DNA of 64,000 nucleotides from Caballeronia sordidicola (GCF_000729995.1 NZ_JNFG01000028.1:1-64000), one strand, 5' to 3'; positions 26,696-38,247 are shown, counted from the stretch's first letter. Made by a program: numbers and translations. The notes: generated from the sequence alone by a model not told the origin.

Positions 26696-26833
26696 TCACA
26701 CGCCAAGCCATCCAAACCACACGGCCATTCGCCAAAGCCCTGCAATGATGATCACGGCAGCGATGGTAGCCAACGCGATCTGCCTGCGGCAGCGAGTTGC
26801 TTGCTCTTCTTCGAGACCCTGGGGTTTGGCCAT
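26696..26833 (-). CDS. 45-residue single-span membrane protein
   Basis: A small ORF that starts with ATG after CAGGGAGCCCAAA, a good ribosome-binding site. The product begins MAKPQGLEEEQATRCRRQ and continues as one hydrophobic helix (IALATIAAVIIIAGLWRMAVWF) ending GWLGV. The acidic/basic N-terminus followed by a single span is typical of genuine small membrane proteins. It is 67 bases downstream of mnmE on the same strand, so it may be read through from it. No family recognised. Confidence 0.5.
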   Translation of the reverse strand: MAKPQGLEEEQATRCRRQIALATIAAVIIIAGLWRMAVWFGWLGV

Positions 26834-26900
26834 TTTGGGCTCCCTGCGTGCGTTCTCTTCTGGAATCCTACATCAAGGAACGCCATGAGCCATGCGACGC

Positions 26901-28289
26901 CTACTTCCCAATACAAAAGCGGCTGAAAATCACGCCCAGCAGATCATCGGAACTGAACTCTCCGGTGATCGAATTGAGCTGATCCTGCGCGAGCCGCAGC
27001 TCTTCGGCGAATAGATCGAGTGCTTGCGAATTCTGGTCCGCATGGTCGGCGGCGATCGCCAGATGTTCCCTCGCCGCTCGCAGTGCGATCAAATGCCGCT
27101 CGCGCGCCAGATAGATACTTTCTGCGCCCGCCTGCCACCCGGCAATCTTGAGCAATTCGCTGCGTAACAGCGCAATCCCATCACCGGTTTTCGCCGACAA
27201 ACGCACTTCGCGCACACCATCACCGGCCACATCCGCCGATGCCTCTACGCCTGCCAGATCAGCCTTGTTCAGCACGCGCACCACTGGCACGCCCACCGGA
27301 AAACGCGCCGAGATTGCTGCATCGTCGGCACTTAGCGCTTCGCGTGCGTCCAGCAGATGCAGCACGACATCCGCGCGGCCGATTTCCCCCCAAGTCCGTT
27401 CGATACCAATCCGCTCCACCTCGTCCTGCGTGTCGCGCAGGCCGGCAGTATCGATGACATGCAGTGGAATGCCTTCAATCTGAATAGTCTGCGTGACCTT
27501 GTCGCGCGTGGTGCCGGCAATCGGTGTGACGATGGCGAGTTCCGCGCCGGCCAGCGCATTCAGCAACGACGATTTGCCCACGTTCGGCTGCCCCGCGAGC
27601 ACAACCGACAGCCCCTCGCGCAGCAGCGCGCCCTGACGAGCGTCCGCGAGCACTTTGTCCAGCAAGGCACGGATGCGGGCGAGCTTGCCGCGGGCATCGG
27701 CGGCTTCCAGGAAATCGATCTCCTCCTCGGGGAAATCGAGCGTCGCTTCGACCAGCATGCGCAACGCGATCACGTCTTCCACGAGCGCATGGATTTCGCG
27801 CGAGAAAGCGCCATCGAGCGAGCGGCCCGCCGAGCGTGCCGCAGCTTCCGTGCTCGCCTCGATCAGATCCGCTACAGCCTCGGCTTGAGCCAGATCGAGC
27901 TTGTCGTTGAGAAACGCGCGACGCGTGAACTCGCCCGGTTCGGCCAATCGCACGCCGAATTCACGACCGGTCTCCACAGCGCGCTGCAACAGCAGTTGCA
28001 ACACGATCGGGCCGCCGTGTCCCTGCAGCTCGAGCACGTGTTCGCCGGTGTAGGAATGCGGTGCGGGGAAATACAGCGCAATGCCGCGATCGATTGCGTC
28101 ACCGCGCGCATCGATAAACGGCACATAGCTCGCGTGCCGGGCCTCGAGCAACTGTCCGCACAGCGCGAGCATTGCGTGTTTCGCCGCTGCTTCGCCCGCT
28201 CGCCCGAACGACAGCCGGATCACGCCGATACCCCCACGCCCCGGCGCGGTGGCGATCGCGACGATCGGATCGGTGTCGTTATTGGACAT
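26901..28289 (-). CDS. mnmE: tRNA modification GTPase MnmE
   Basis: With MnmG it forms the cmnm5 group on U34 of several tRNAs. The N-terminal formyl-THF-binding domain spans residues 1-120 (TDPIVAIATAPGRGGIGVIRLSG-type start), followed by a helical domain with the inserted G domain (GQPNVGKSSLLNALAG about 230, DTAGLRDTQDEVERIGIER about 275, NKAD about 340). It ends with the catalytic FSRFCIGK. 462 residues, as expected. Located in the conserved rpmH-rnpA-yidD-yidC-mnmE cluster, though an HTH gene and a terminator separate it from yidC here. Confidence 0.97.
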   Translation of the reverse strand: MSNNDTDPIVAIATAPGRGGIGVIRLSFGRAGEAAAKHAMLALCGQLLEARHASYVPFIDARGDAIDRGIALYFPAPHSYTGEHVLELQGHGGPIVLQLLLQRAVETGREFGVRLAEPGEFTRRAFLNDKLDLAQAEAVADLIEASTEAAARSAGRSLDGAFSREIHALVEDVIALRMLVEATLDFPEEEIDFLEAADARGKLARIRALLDKVLADARQGALLREGLSVVLAGQPNVGKSSLLNALAGAELAIVTPIAGTTRDKVTQTIQIEGIPLHVIDTAGLRDTQDEVERIGIERTWGEIGRADVVLHLLDAREALSADDAAISARFPVGVPVVRVLNKADLAGVEASADVAGDGVREVRLSAKTGDGIALLRSELLKIAGWQAGAESIYLARERHLIALRAAREHLAIAADHADQNSQALDLFAEELRLAQDQLNSITGEFSSDDLLGVIFSRFCIGK

Positions 28290-28602
28290 GGTTGTTTCCA
28301 GCGGAACGCGAGTGAACGAGTGGCGGCATTGTAGCGTGGCGCTTTCGTTTCGCTGCGTCGCACGGTCCGCTAGGAGGATTCTTAATTTATCTTAAGTGGG
28401 ATATGATGAACCATAGGAATGGCTGTGAGTGTGCATCGTTTCATTGGGTGCAAATGTGGTCGTTATTGGGTCACGGCGATCAATCACTCATCGCGGCATT
28501 CTCGACTTATTTTTCCTGAGCGCGCTAAAAATGAGAAAGATGCGCCATATCTAACGTAGGCGGTTGACTCCGCCACTGTGTTTGCCTCGCACAATCGCGA
28601 CC
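28290..28602. other. Intergenic region between mnmE and the HTH regulator
   Basis: About 310 bases between divergent genes. A strongly A+T-rich patch at 28376-28420 (CTTAATTTATCTTAAGTGGGATATGATG) probably contains promoter elements. No gene seen. Confidence 0.4.
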
Positions 28603-29022
28603 ATGCCAACACCCAAAGAGAAAACCGATTTTTCGGATCGGCTCAAATTTTCGATGACGCGCGCGCCCGAGAAAATGCGCGGCGCAACCGATCTCGCTTT
28701 GCATTTCAATTTGCGTTATCACGGCGAACCCGTGTCGCCGCAAACCACGCACAAGTGGCTGACCGCGCGTTCAATTCCCACTGCCGACAAACTGGCGACA
28801 CTCGCTGAGTGGTTCAAGGTCGAGCAGCACTGGCTTCATTACGGGCCTCCGCCGAGCGGGAACCCGCAAAACGCACCGAAGCCGATCACGCATGATGAGA
28901 AGTATCCGGCGTCGGAGGAAACGCTTGAGCTGGCTTCGAAGATCGAGGCGCTGTCGTCGCATCACCGGTATTTGCTGGAGGAGTTGATTGATCAGTTTTA
29001 TGGGACGGGTGGGAAGCGCTGA
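28603..29022 (+). CDS. Helix-turn-helix regulator of unknown target
   Basis: 139 residues (from the ATG at 28603). The N-terminal half is an XRE-like DNA-binding domain (DLALHFNLRYHGEPVSPQTTHKWLTARSIPTADKLATLAEWFKVEQHWLHYGP), the pattern seen in phage-type and conserved betaproteobacterial regulators. The C-terminal half (EETLELASKIEALSSHHRYLLEELIDQFY) is a helical dimerisation segment. The upstream frame from 28564 was rejected in favour of the ATG after the A/C-rich leader. It is encoded alone and is followed by a bidirectional terminator. Confidence 0.8.
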   Translation: MPTPKEKTDFSDRLKFSMTRAPEKMRGATDLALHFNLRYHGEPVSPQTTHKWLTARSIPTADKLATLAEWFKVEQHWLHYGPPPSGNPQNAPKPITHDEKYPASEETLELASKIEALSSHHRYLLEELIDQFYGTGGKR

Positions 29023-29051
29023 GGCGCATTCATAAACAACTCACAGAAACA

Positions 29052-29079
29052 AAAACGCCCGGCATAAACCGGGCGTTTT
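29052..29079. terminator. Bidirectional terminator between the HTH gene and yidC
   Basis: Perfect stem AAAACGCCCGG/CCGGGCGTTTT with a CATAAA loop. A-tract and T-tract flank it, so it can end transcription from both the rightward HTH gene and the leftward yidC operon. Confidence 0.85.
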
Positions 29080-29107
29080 CAAACCAATCCAACCGAAGGC
29101 CAAAAAC

Positions 29108-30781
29108 CTAAGCCTTCGCCACCTTCTTCTGCCCCATCATGCGCGTGATGTAATACTGCTGCGCTATGGAAAGCACGTTATTCACGACGTAATACAGCAC
29201 CAGTCCTGACGGGAAGAAGAAGAACATGACCGAGAACGCCAGCGGCATGAACATCATCATCTTGGCCTGAACCGGGTCCGGCGGCGTGGGATTCAACCGC
29301 GTTTGCAAGAACATGGACACAGCCATCAACACCGGCAAGATGTAAAACGGATCGGCCTGCGACAAGTCGTGAATCCACAAGACCCACGGCGCACCGCGCA
29401 TTTCCACCGACGACAGCAACACCCAATACAGCGAGATAAACACCGGAATCTGTACAACGACCGGCAGACAGCCGCCGAACGGATTCACCTTCTCGGTTTT
29501 ATATAGCGCCATCAGCTCCGAATTCATCTTCTGCGGATCGCCTTTATACCGTTCACGCAATTGCGTCATGCGCGGCGTGATGGTCTTCATGCGTGCCATC
29601 GACTTGTAGCTCGCCGCCGACAACGGGAAGAACACCGCCTTGATCAACAGCGTGAGCAGGATGATCGACCAGCCCCAGTTGCCCACATAGCTATGGATCT
29701 TCTCGAGCAGCCAGAACAGCGGCTTCGCGATGATCGTCACCATGCCGTAGTCTTTCACGAGCTCGAGACCCGGCGCGACGCCTTCCAGCATCCGCTCTTC
29801 TTCCGGACCGGCAAAAAGCCGCGATTGCACGTCGACGGTTTGCCCCGGCGCGATGGTCTGCAACGGCTGCTGCACGCCCACGCGATACAACTTGGGATCG
29901 ATCTTCTGCACGTAGATATCGCGCTTCACGCCCTGCTGCGGAATCCACGCCGACGCAAAGTAATGCTGCACCATTGCGACCCAGCCGTTATCGGCGGAGG
30001 GCGCAAAATCTTCCTTGCCCTTGTCGATATCGCTGAACGTCATCTTCTGGAAGTGATGCTGCTCGGTATAAACAGCCGGCCCGATGAACGTATGCGAGAA
30101 GCGCGGCGTTTCCACCGGCGAATCGTCACGCACAAGCTCCATATAGAGGCGCGGCGTAACCGGCGCAGTGCCGACGTTCTGCACCTTCGTGTCGACACCG
30201 ATCACATAGCTGCCGCGCGTGAACGTGTAGGTCTTGATGACCTTCACGCCACCCTTGACCGGCGACTCGAACGAGATCGGCAACGTGTTGCCGTCACCCA
30301 TCGTCGTCTGGCTGCCCGGTACGAGCGTGAAGACGTCGTTGTGGTTGGGGAAATCGCCACCGAGCAGGCCCGTGCGCGCGAGATACGTGTGGGTCGCGGT
30401 GTGATCGAAAAGCGTGATGTACAGATCCGGCTGCTTGCCGTCACCTTCCTTCACGAGCGACAGCTTCGAGAGCGTGCCGCCGCGCGTATCGATCTGGCCG
30501 GAGTAGACGTCGGTCGAGAAATTCACGAGCTGATCTGCGGCGGTCGCGGGTGCGTTCGAACCAGGCGCGGCCGGTGCGCCGGGTTCACCCGGTGTGGCCG
30601 GCAAATCGGCGGCTTGCGTGCCCGGCGTCGTGGTTCCCGGTGCAGCGCTGCCGACCGTCTTGGTCGGGACGGCGCTCGGGAAGAACATCGACGGGCGCCC
30701 ATGGTCACGTTGCCAGTTGTCGTACAGCATGACAGCCGACATGAAAAAGATGACCCATAGGACGGTACGTTTGATATCCAT
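29108..30781 (-). CDS. yidC: Membrane protein insertase YidC
   Basis: Inserts proteins into the inner membrane alone or with SecYEG. The first transmembrane helix (TVLWVIFFMSAVMLYDNW) is followed by a large periplasmic P1 domain (about residues 75-350) after an Ala/Pro/Gly linker. The five-helix core (about 360-545) contains GWSIILLTLLIKAVFFPLSAASYKSMARM with the functional Lys/Arg in the hydrophilic groove, then the NPFGGCLPVVVQIPVFISLYWVLLSSVEMRGAPW stretch typical of YidC. 557 residues is normal for Gram-negatives. It starts eight bases after yidD. Confidence 0.97.
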   Translation of the reverse strand: MDIKRTVLWVIFFMSAVMLYDNWQRDHGRPSMFFPSAVPTKTVGSAAPGTTTPGTQAADLPATPGEPGAPAAPGSNAPATAADQLVNFSTDVYSGQIDTRGGTLSKLSLVKEGDGKQPDLYITLFDHTATHTYLARTGLLGGDFPNHNDVFTLVPGSQTTMGDGNTLPISFESPVKGGVKVIKTYTFTRGSYVIGVDTKVQNVGTAPVTPRLYMELVRDDSPVETPRFSHTFIGPAVYTEQHHFQKMTFSDIDKGKEDFAPSADNGWVAMVQHYFASAWIPQQGVKRDIYVQKIDPKLYRVGVQQPLQTIAPGQTVDVQSRLFAGPEEERMLEGVAPGLELVKDYGMVTIIAKPLFWLLEKIHSYVGNWGWSIILLTLLIKAVFFPLSAASYKSMARMKTITPRMTQLRERYKGDPQKMNSELMALYKTEKVNPFGGCLPVVVQIPVFISLYWVLLSSVEMRGAPWVLWIHDLSQADPFYILPVLMAVSMFLQTRLNPTPPDPVQAKMMMFMPLAFSVMFFFFPSGLVLYYVVNNVLSIAQQYYITRMMGQKKVAKA

Positions 30782-30789
30782 GCGTTGTC

Positions 30790-31173
30790 TCAGTGTCGAT
30801 CGAAGAGCGCGTTATTGGCGCCGTGGGGGTTTGAACTCACTGAATTTGCCGGATTCGATGAAACTGGATCTGGCAAATTCGATGCGCTCGGGGCAGAGTC
30901 GTCGACTGGGTCGGCCGCTGACGCGCCATCCTGCTGAACGCAGCCGGCGGCGGACGGAGGCACGGGGACCAGATCGATGCCGCCAGCCGAAAACGGATGG
31001 CAGCGGCACAGACGTTTTGCTGCGAGGAATGAGCCACGCGCGGCGCCATGATACTGGATTGCTTCGCGCGCGTAGTCAGAACACGATGGGTAAAAGCGGC
31101 ACCGGTTGCCGAGCATGGGGCTCACCGCAACCTTGTAGAAGCGTAATAAGGCGATCAACGCCGTTTCTGCCAT
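30790..31173 (-). CDS. yidD: Membrane protein insertion efficiency factor YidD
   Basis: Small amphipathic membrane-associated protein of the YidC pathway. The core (ALIALLRFYKVAVSPMLGNRCRFYPSCSDYAREAI, then RCHPFSAGGIDLVP) carries the conserved Cys pattern of the family. After residue 75 comes a 50-residue low-complexity tail rich in Ser, Asn, Asp and Pro, which is not found in the ~85-residue E. coli protein. Start chosen at the ATG 31173 over 31188. Located between rnpA and yidC as usual. Confidence 0.92.
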   Translation of the reverse strand: MAETALIALLRFYKVAVSPMLGNRCRFYPSCSDYAREAIQYHGAARGSFLAAKRLCRCHPFSAGGIDLVPVPPSAAGCVQQDGASAADPVDDSAPSASNLPDPVSSNPANSVSSNPHGANNALFDRH

Positions 31174-31239
31174 TCGTGCCGTCTGCATAAAATTCGCGCT
31201 CAGGTCGACCGGACCAAGCCGGTGTGCGCCTGAAGCGGC

Positions 31240-31770
31240 TCATGAGCCCGCAGGCGCGGGTGGGTCGTTGACGATAGTCGATGATGCACCCTGTTCTCCC
31301 ATTCGCCGTGCCGCTTCGCGCACTGCACGGTCAATCAGGCCGTCGATCTCCTCGCGAAACAACGTGCGCAGCGGCGGCGATTTCGCGCTCGGCATGGCCT
31401 TGCGGTCAATTTTCGCATGCAGCCGCAGCAGGATATCCCAGCCGCCAAGCTCCGCGCGCCGAAGCCGGAATGCCTCGCGCGCCAACCGCTTGATCAGGTT
31501 ACGCGTCACCGCGCGCGGCGCAAACTTCTTGCCGATAACCAGGCCCAGTCGCGCCTCGTTGCCTGTCGGCTTGCCATACAGGACAAAGTGCGGAGACCGC
31601 CGCCAGGGGCGCAAACGAAAAACGGATGAGTATTCATCCGTTTTCAGCAGCCTTGCGGCCTTGGGGAACGCGGCACGCGCTCGCAACTGACTGGTTTCCG
31701 GTCCGGAGCTTGTCGTGCTGCGCACCTGGCCGTCGCACGCGTCTGGGCGAGTGCCGGGGTGCGCCGTCAA
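31240..31770 (-). CDS. rnpA: Ribonuclease P protein component RnpA
   Basis: Basic protein that binds the RNase P RNA for tRNA 5' processing. The hallmark RNR-region is TRNLIKRLAREAFR (about residues 85-98), preceded by LGLVIGKKFAPRAV and FVLYGKP. As annotated it has 177 residues, longer than usual (~120) because of an N-terminal extension and a tail after residue 150. A GTG at 31725 would remove 15 residues and is an alternative start. It begins nine bases after rpmH. Confidence 0.93.
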   Translation of the reverse strand: MTAHPGTRPDACDGQVRSTTSSGPETSQLRARAAFPKAARLLKTDEYSSVFRLRPWRRSPHFVLYGKPTGNEARLGLVIGKKFAPRAVTRNLIKRLAREAFRLRRAELGGWDILLRLHAKIDRKAMPSAKSPPLRTLFREEIDGLIDRAVREAARRMGEQGASSTIVNDPPAPAGS

Positions 31771-31778
31771 AAGCGACC

Positions 31779-31913
31779 TTATACAGCCAGGCGCTTGCGG
31801 CCCTTCGCGCGACGTGCGTTGATCACCTTGCGGCCGCCGGCCGTCTTCATACGGACGCGAAAGCCGTGGGTACGCTTGCGGCGGGTAACGGAAGGTTGGT
31901 AAGTGCGTTTCAT
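31779..31913 (-). CDS. rpmH: 50S ribosomal protein L34
   Basis: Translating the leftward strand from ATG at 31913 gives a 44-residue, strongly basic protein beginning MKRTYQPSVTRRKRTHGFRV and ending AKGRKRLAV, an unmistakable L34. It leads the rpmH-rnpA-yidD-yidC operon and is divergent from dnaA. It is too short for routine ORF lists. Confidence 0.97.
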   Translation of the reverse strand: MKRTYQPSVTRRKRTHGFRVRMKTAGGRKVINARRAKGRKRLAV

Positions 31914-32331
31914 GTTGGTCTCACTTGGGTAAAAACGGACCGCCGGCCAGACGTAAGCGACGAAAAACGCGACGAACCGGCCGGTGGTACAGGAATTCGG
32001 GTTTTGCGGAACCCGCTATTTAAACCGTTTTCCTATTGACCGTCAATAGGTTACGAGACATGGCGAGCGGTTTTCGAAGAAGTCCACAGGCCTGATGATC
32101 CGAAACGCGACATGGTCCGTCCCTGTGGATAACTCGCGCCGCGGTTGCATTTGGCGTTAGAATCTCCGCTCAATCCGACGTAACCGCACGTTGTCCCGGT
32201 CCGCTGTACCGCCTGCAAAAGCATGGTGGGCAAGGCTCTGGGGCACGCTTGCCCGCGCGCACCGGGCCTTGTCGCCGAGTGGCGGCGAGAGCGGCGGCAG
32301 GACTCGCGGTAAACCCTAACGACTGCATTCG
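31914..32331. other. Probable oriC: rpmH-dnaA intergenic region
   Basis: The 418-base gap between divergent rpmH and dnaA is where many bacterial origins lie. It holds one perfect DnaA box (TGTGGATAA at 32124-32132, i.e. TTATCCACA on the other strand) and a perfect 19-base palindrome CCTATTGAC-C-GTCAATAGG (32032-32050) next to an A+T-rich stretch (CTATTTAAACCGTTTT, 32016-32031) that could be the unwinding element. Only one strong box is visible, fewer than in a classical origin, so additional weak boxes or the dnaA-dnaN gap may also take part. It must also contain the promoters of rpmH and dnaA. Confidence 0.6.
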
Positions 32332-33924
32332 ATGAACGATTTTTGGCAACACTGTTCCGCATTGCTGGAGCGCGAACTTACGCCACAGCAGTACGTCACA
32401 TGGATCAAACCGCTGGCCCTGGTCGACTTCGATGCCGATGCGAGCACGCTGCGCATCGCCGCGCCCAACCGGTTCAAGCTCGACTGGGTGAAAAGCCAGT
32501 TTTCCGGGCGCATTGCCGATATGGCCCGGGATTTCTGGCACGCACCCGTCGATATCCAGTTTGTTCTGGACCCCAAAGCCACAGCACGCAAGGCGATGGG
32601 CGCGCCCGCGCCTTCCGTTCCGTCAGCGCCCACTGGCGCGCCGCCGGGTTCGCCTTCCATGCAGCGACCGGCCGCGCAGCCCGCTGAAAGAAGCAACGGC
32701 GGCCACGCGAACGCGAGCGCCCACATCAACGCCCTCGCGGCGGAAGCCGCGCAGCACGCGCAATCGCTGCAACATAACGACCAGGGTGACAGCGGCGACC
32801 TCGACCTGCCGAGCCTCGACGCCAACGAAGCCGCCGCCGCGCGCCGGACATGGCGGCCGGGCGGCACGACATCGTCGAATGGGGAAAACGATTCGGCGTA
32901 CGAGCGCTCGAAACTCAACCCCGTTCTCACCTTCGACAACTTCGTGACCGGTAAGGCGAATCAGCTCGCTCGCGCAGCCGCGATCCAGGTGGCGGACAAC
33001 CCCGGCATTTCGTACAACCCGCTGTTCCTCTACGGCGGCGTGGGTCTGGGCAAGACCCACCTGATTCACGCGATCGGCAACCAGTTGTTGCAGGACAAGG
33101 CTGGCGCGCGCATCCGCTACATCCATGCGGAGCAATACGTGTCGGACGTGGTGAAGGCCTACCAGCGCAAGGCTTTCGACGATTTCAAGCGTTATTACCA
33201 TTCGCTCGACCTGCTGCTGATCGACGATATTCAATTCTTCTCGGGCAAATCGCGAACGCAGGAAGAGTTTTTCTACGCGTTCGAGGCCCTGGTGGCGAAC
33301 AAGGCGCAGGTGATCATCACGAGCGATACGTATCCGAAGGAAATTTCGGGTATCGATGACCGGCTGATTTCGCGCTTCGACTCCGGCCTGACGGTCGCGA
33401 TCGAACCGCCCGAGCTTGAAATGCGGGTGGCCATCCTGATGCGCAAGGCGCAGTCGGAAGGCGTGAGTTTGTCGGAGGATGTGGCATTTTTTGTCGCGAA
33501 GCATTTGCGTTCGAACGTGCGTGAACTCGAAGGTGCGTTGCGCAAGATCCTCGCGTTCTCACGATTTCACGGTCGCGAGATTTCGATCGAGTTGACCAAG
33601 GAAGCGCTGAAAGACCTGCTGACGGTGCAGAACCGGCAGATATCGGTGGAAAACATCCAGAAGACGGCGGCGGATTTCTACAACATCAAGGTCGCCGATA
33701 TGTATTCCAAGAAGCGGCCGGCGAACATCGCGCGGCCGCGTCAGATCGCGATGTACCTGGCGAAGGAACTTACGCAGAAGAGCCTGCCCGAAATCGGCGA
33801 ATTGTTCGGCGGGCGCGACCACACCACGGTGCTGCACGCCGTGCGGAAAATTTCGGCGGAACGAGGCACGGACGCTCAGTTGAACCACGAACTGCACGTG
33901 CTCGAGCAAACGCTGAAAGGTTGA
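32332..33924 (+). CDS. dnaA: Chromosomal replication initiator DnaA
   Basis: Binds DnaA boxes and melts the origin. Domain I (FWQHCSALLERELTPQQYVTWIKPL) is followed by an unusually long Ala/Pro/Gly-rich linker domain II (about residues 85-195). The AAA+ domain has Walker A YGGVGLGKTHLIHAIGN (about 233) and Walker B LLLIDDIQFFSGK (about 300). Domain IV ends with the DnaA signature GGRDHTTVLHAVRKI. 530 residues versus 467 in E. coli, the difference lying in domain II. Confidence 0.98.
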   Translation: MNDFWQHCSALLERELTPQQYVTWIKPLALVDFDADASTLRIAAPNRFKLDWVKSQFSGRIADMARDFWHAPVDIQFVLDPKATARKAMGAPAPSVPSAPTGAPPGSPSMQRPAAQPAERSNGGHANASAHINALAAEAAQHAQSLQHNDQGDSGDLDLPSLDANEAAAARRTWRPGGTTSSNGENDSAYERSKLNPVLTFDNFVTGKANQLARAAAIQVADNPGISYNPLFLYGGVGLGKTHLIHAIGNQLLQDKAGARIRYIHAEQYVSDVVKAYQRKAFDDFKRYYHSLDLLLIDDIQFFSGKSRTQEEFFYAFEALVANKAQVIITSDTYPKEISGIDDRLISRFDSGLTVAIEPPELEMRVAILMRKAQSEGVSLSEDVAFFVAKHLRSNVRELEGALRKILAFSRFHGREISIELTKEALKDLLTVQNRQISVENIQKTAADFYNIKVADMYSKKRPANIARPRQIAMYLAKELTQKSLPEIGELFGGRDHTTVLHAVRKISAERGTDAQLNHELHVLEQTLKG

Positions 33925-34415
33925 GCGTTTTGCGCGGCGACGGGACGCGCGGCGCGCAATGCAAAAGACGCTCGAACTGCAGGAAAACGGCGGCTGAACG
34001 TAGCCGCCGACGACGAACAGCCCCAAACCAGCGCCGAATCAGCAACTAGCCATGCAAGCGGCGAAATACGCGCCGAACGCCCGCTGACGATCGTGCGCAC
34101 GGCGGTTTGTCGCCTGCGCCCAAAAGCGCCACAAAAAGCGCCAAATAATGGGCCTGTTTATTGACGAAATTGCCCCCATTTTCAGGGGGCGGTCAGGTTT
34201 TGAGGCACAATACGGGTTTGACCGTCCAGCGGCCCTGGGCGGCGTTTTGGCGCAAGCCTGGCACGTGCGGGTGGCAATCGCCGCAAGCGCGTGACACGAG
34301 ACCGTCCGAAGGTCATCCATGCGGTGGCAAACGCTTCTCAAAAAGCGGTGGCAAAAGCGGGGACTGCAGCGGTGACACAAGCGGCGGACGGCCGTCACAT
34401 CAACGAAGGAACTCT
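33925..34415 (+). other. dnaA-dnaN intergenic region
   Basis: A 490-base gap, long for dnaA-dnaN. It has a G+C-rich hairpin GCCCCC/GGGGGC at 34172-34190, possibly terminating dnaA transcripts, and short repeats of AAAGCGCCA around 34110-34145. No perfect DnaA box was seen. It presumably contains a dnaN promoter and, in other Burkholderiaceae, similar gaps may contribute to the origin. Confidence 0.4.
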
Positions 34416-35519
34416 ATGCAACTGGTCAAGACCGAACGAGATAATCTCCTAAGGCCGCTGCAAACCGTGAGCGGAATCGTCGAACGCCGTCATACGTTGC
34501 CGATTCTCGCCAATTTGCTGATCACCAAGACTGGCGCCGACGTGTCGTTCCTCTCGACCGATCTCGAACTTCAGATCACCACGCGTGCTGACTTCGGCAC
34601 GGGCAGCGATCAGGTTGCCACCACGGTTGCCGCTCGTAAGCTGCTCGATATCCTGCGCGCCATGCCGCCGGGTGAAGTGTCGCTCGATCTCACCGACAAG
34701 AAGCTGACGGTACGCTCCGGCAAAAGCCGCTTCGCGCTCCAGACGCTTGCTGCCGATGAGTTCCCGACCGTCAACCAGGCAACAGAGTTCGGCGCGAGCC
34801 TGTCGGTTCCGCAAAAGACCTTTCGGCAATTGCTCGGCATGGTCCACTTCGCCATGGCGCAGCAGGACATCCGCTATTACCTGAACGGCATGCTGCTGGT
34901 GGTGGACGGCGACCAGTTGATGGCAGTTGCAACGGATGGCCACCGGCTCGCGTTTTCATCGATGAAAATCGAGGGATCGTTCGCGCGCCAGGAAGTGATC
35001 ATCCCGCGCAAGACCATCCTTGAGTTGCAGCGCTTGCTTGAAGACATCGACGACTTGCTGGTCATCGACATTGCCGCGAGCCAGGTCAAGTTCACGTTCG
35101 GCCAGGTCGAACTCGTGTCGAAGCTCGTGGAAGGCAAGTTCCCCGACTTCCAGCGCGTGATCCCGAAGTCGCACAAGAACACGTTCCTGATCGGCCGCGA
35201 AGAATTGCAGCGTTCGCTGCAGCGTGCCGCCATTTTGACGTCGGACAAGTTCAAGGGCGTGCGCTGCCTGATCGAGCCGGGCCAGTTGAAGATCATGTCG
35301 ACCAACGCCGACCAGGAAGAAGCGCAGGAAGAGCTGGAAATCGCGTATCAGGGCGACAGCGTTGACATCGGTTTCAACGTCACGTATCTGCTCGACGTGC
35401 TCGCGAACCTGAAGATCGACATGCTGCAAGTGAGCCTCGGCGACGCTAGCTCAAGCGCCCTGATCACGATTCCCGAGAACGACGAATTCAAATATGTGGT
35501 GATGCCAATGCGCATCTGA
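34416..35519 (+). CDS. dnaN: DNA polymerase III beta sliding clamp
   Basis: Ring-shaped processivity clamp. 367 residues with three repeated clamp folds. MQLVKTERDNLLRPLQTVSGIVERRHTLPILANLL is the typical N-terminus, and the chain ends EFKYVVMPMRI; the last residues VMPMR(I/L) line the protein-binding cleft. The ATG at 34416 follows GAAGGAACTCT and was preferred to the much longer open frame. Followed by a terminator-like hairpin and then gyrB. Confidence 0.98.
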   Translation: MQLVKTERDNLLRPLQTVSGIVERRHTLPILANLLITKTGADVSFLSTDLELQITTRADFGTGSDQVATTVAARKLLDILRAMPPGEVSLDLTDKKLTVRSGKSRFALQTLAADEFPTVNQATEFGASLSVPQKTFRQLLGMVHFAMAQQDIRYYLNGMLLVVDGDQLMAVATDGHRLAFSSMKIEGSFARQEVIIPRKTILELQRLLEDIDDLLVIDIAASQVKFTFGQVELVSKLVEGKFPDFQRVIPKSHKNTFLIGREELQRSLQRAAILTSDKFKGVRCLIEPGQLKIMSTNADQEEAQEELEIAYQGDSVDIGFNVTYLLDVLANLKIDMLQVSLGDASSSALITIPENDEFKYVVMPMRI

Positions 35520-35541
35520 CGCGGCCAAAACTAAAAACTTT

Positions 35542-35572
35542 CCAAGGGGCGCATTGCCCCTTTGGCATTTTT
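35542..35572 (+). terminator. Terminator or attenuator between dnaN and gyrB
   Basis: Stem CCAAGGGGC (35542-35550) and GCCCCTTTGG (35556-35565, one-base bulge) followed by CATTTTT. It probably ends most dnaN transcripts before gyrB. Confidence 0.6.
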
Positions 35573-35678
35573 AAGGCGTTTCGAAAAGTCTCATGCAGCG
35601 ACCGCGCAGCAATCCCCGCAGTGACCGCGTAGTGACCCAGTAGCGATCCAGTAGTGACGCAGAACCGGAAAAAAACCC

Positions 35679-38150
<2,472 letters not shown>

Positions 38151-38220
38151 GGTTGTGTGTAGCGGGAACCATAACCTGAGATTTTGGGACTCATCCACTG
38201 AGAAATTTATTGATGGATAC

Positions 38221-38247
38221 GCTCCGATAGCTCAGTTTGGTGGTACC
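38221..38247 (+). other. tRNA-like 5' fragment after gyrB
   Basis: GCTCCGATAGCTCAGTTTGG, followed by TGGTA, closely matches the 5' half of a tRNA (acceptor strand, TA at 8-9, D-arm GCTCAGTTxGGT). The sequence after it does not continue as a tRNA: no anticodon arm or TTCGAATC T-arm follows. It may be the remnant of a tRNA cut by integration or deletion, or a chance match. Confidence 0.3.
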
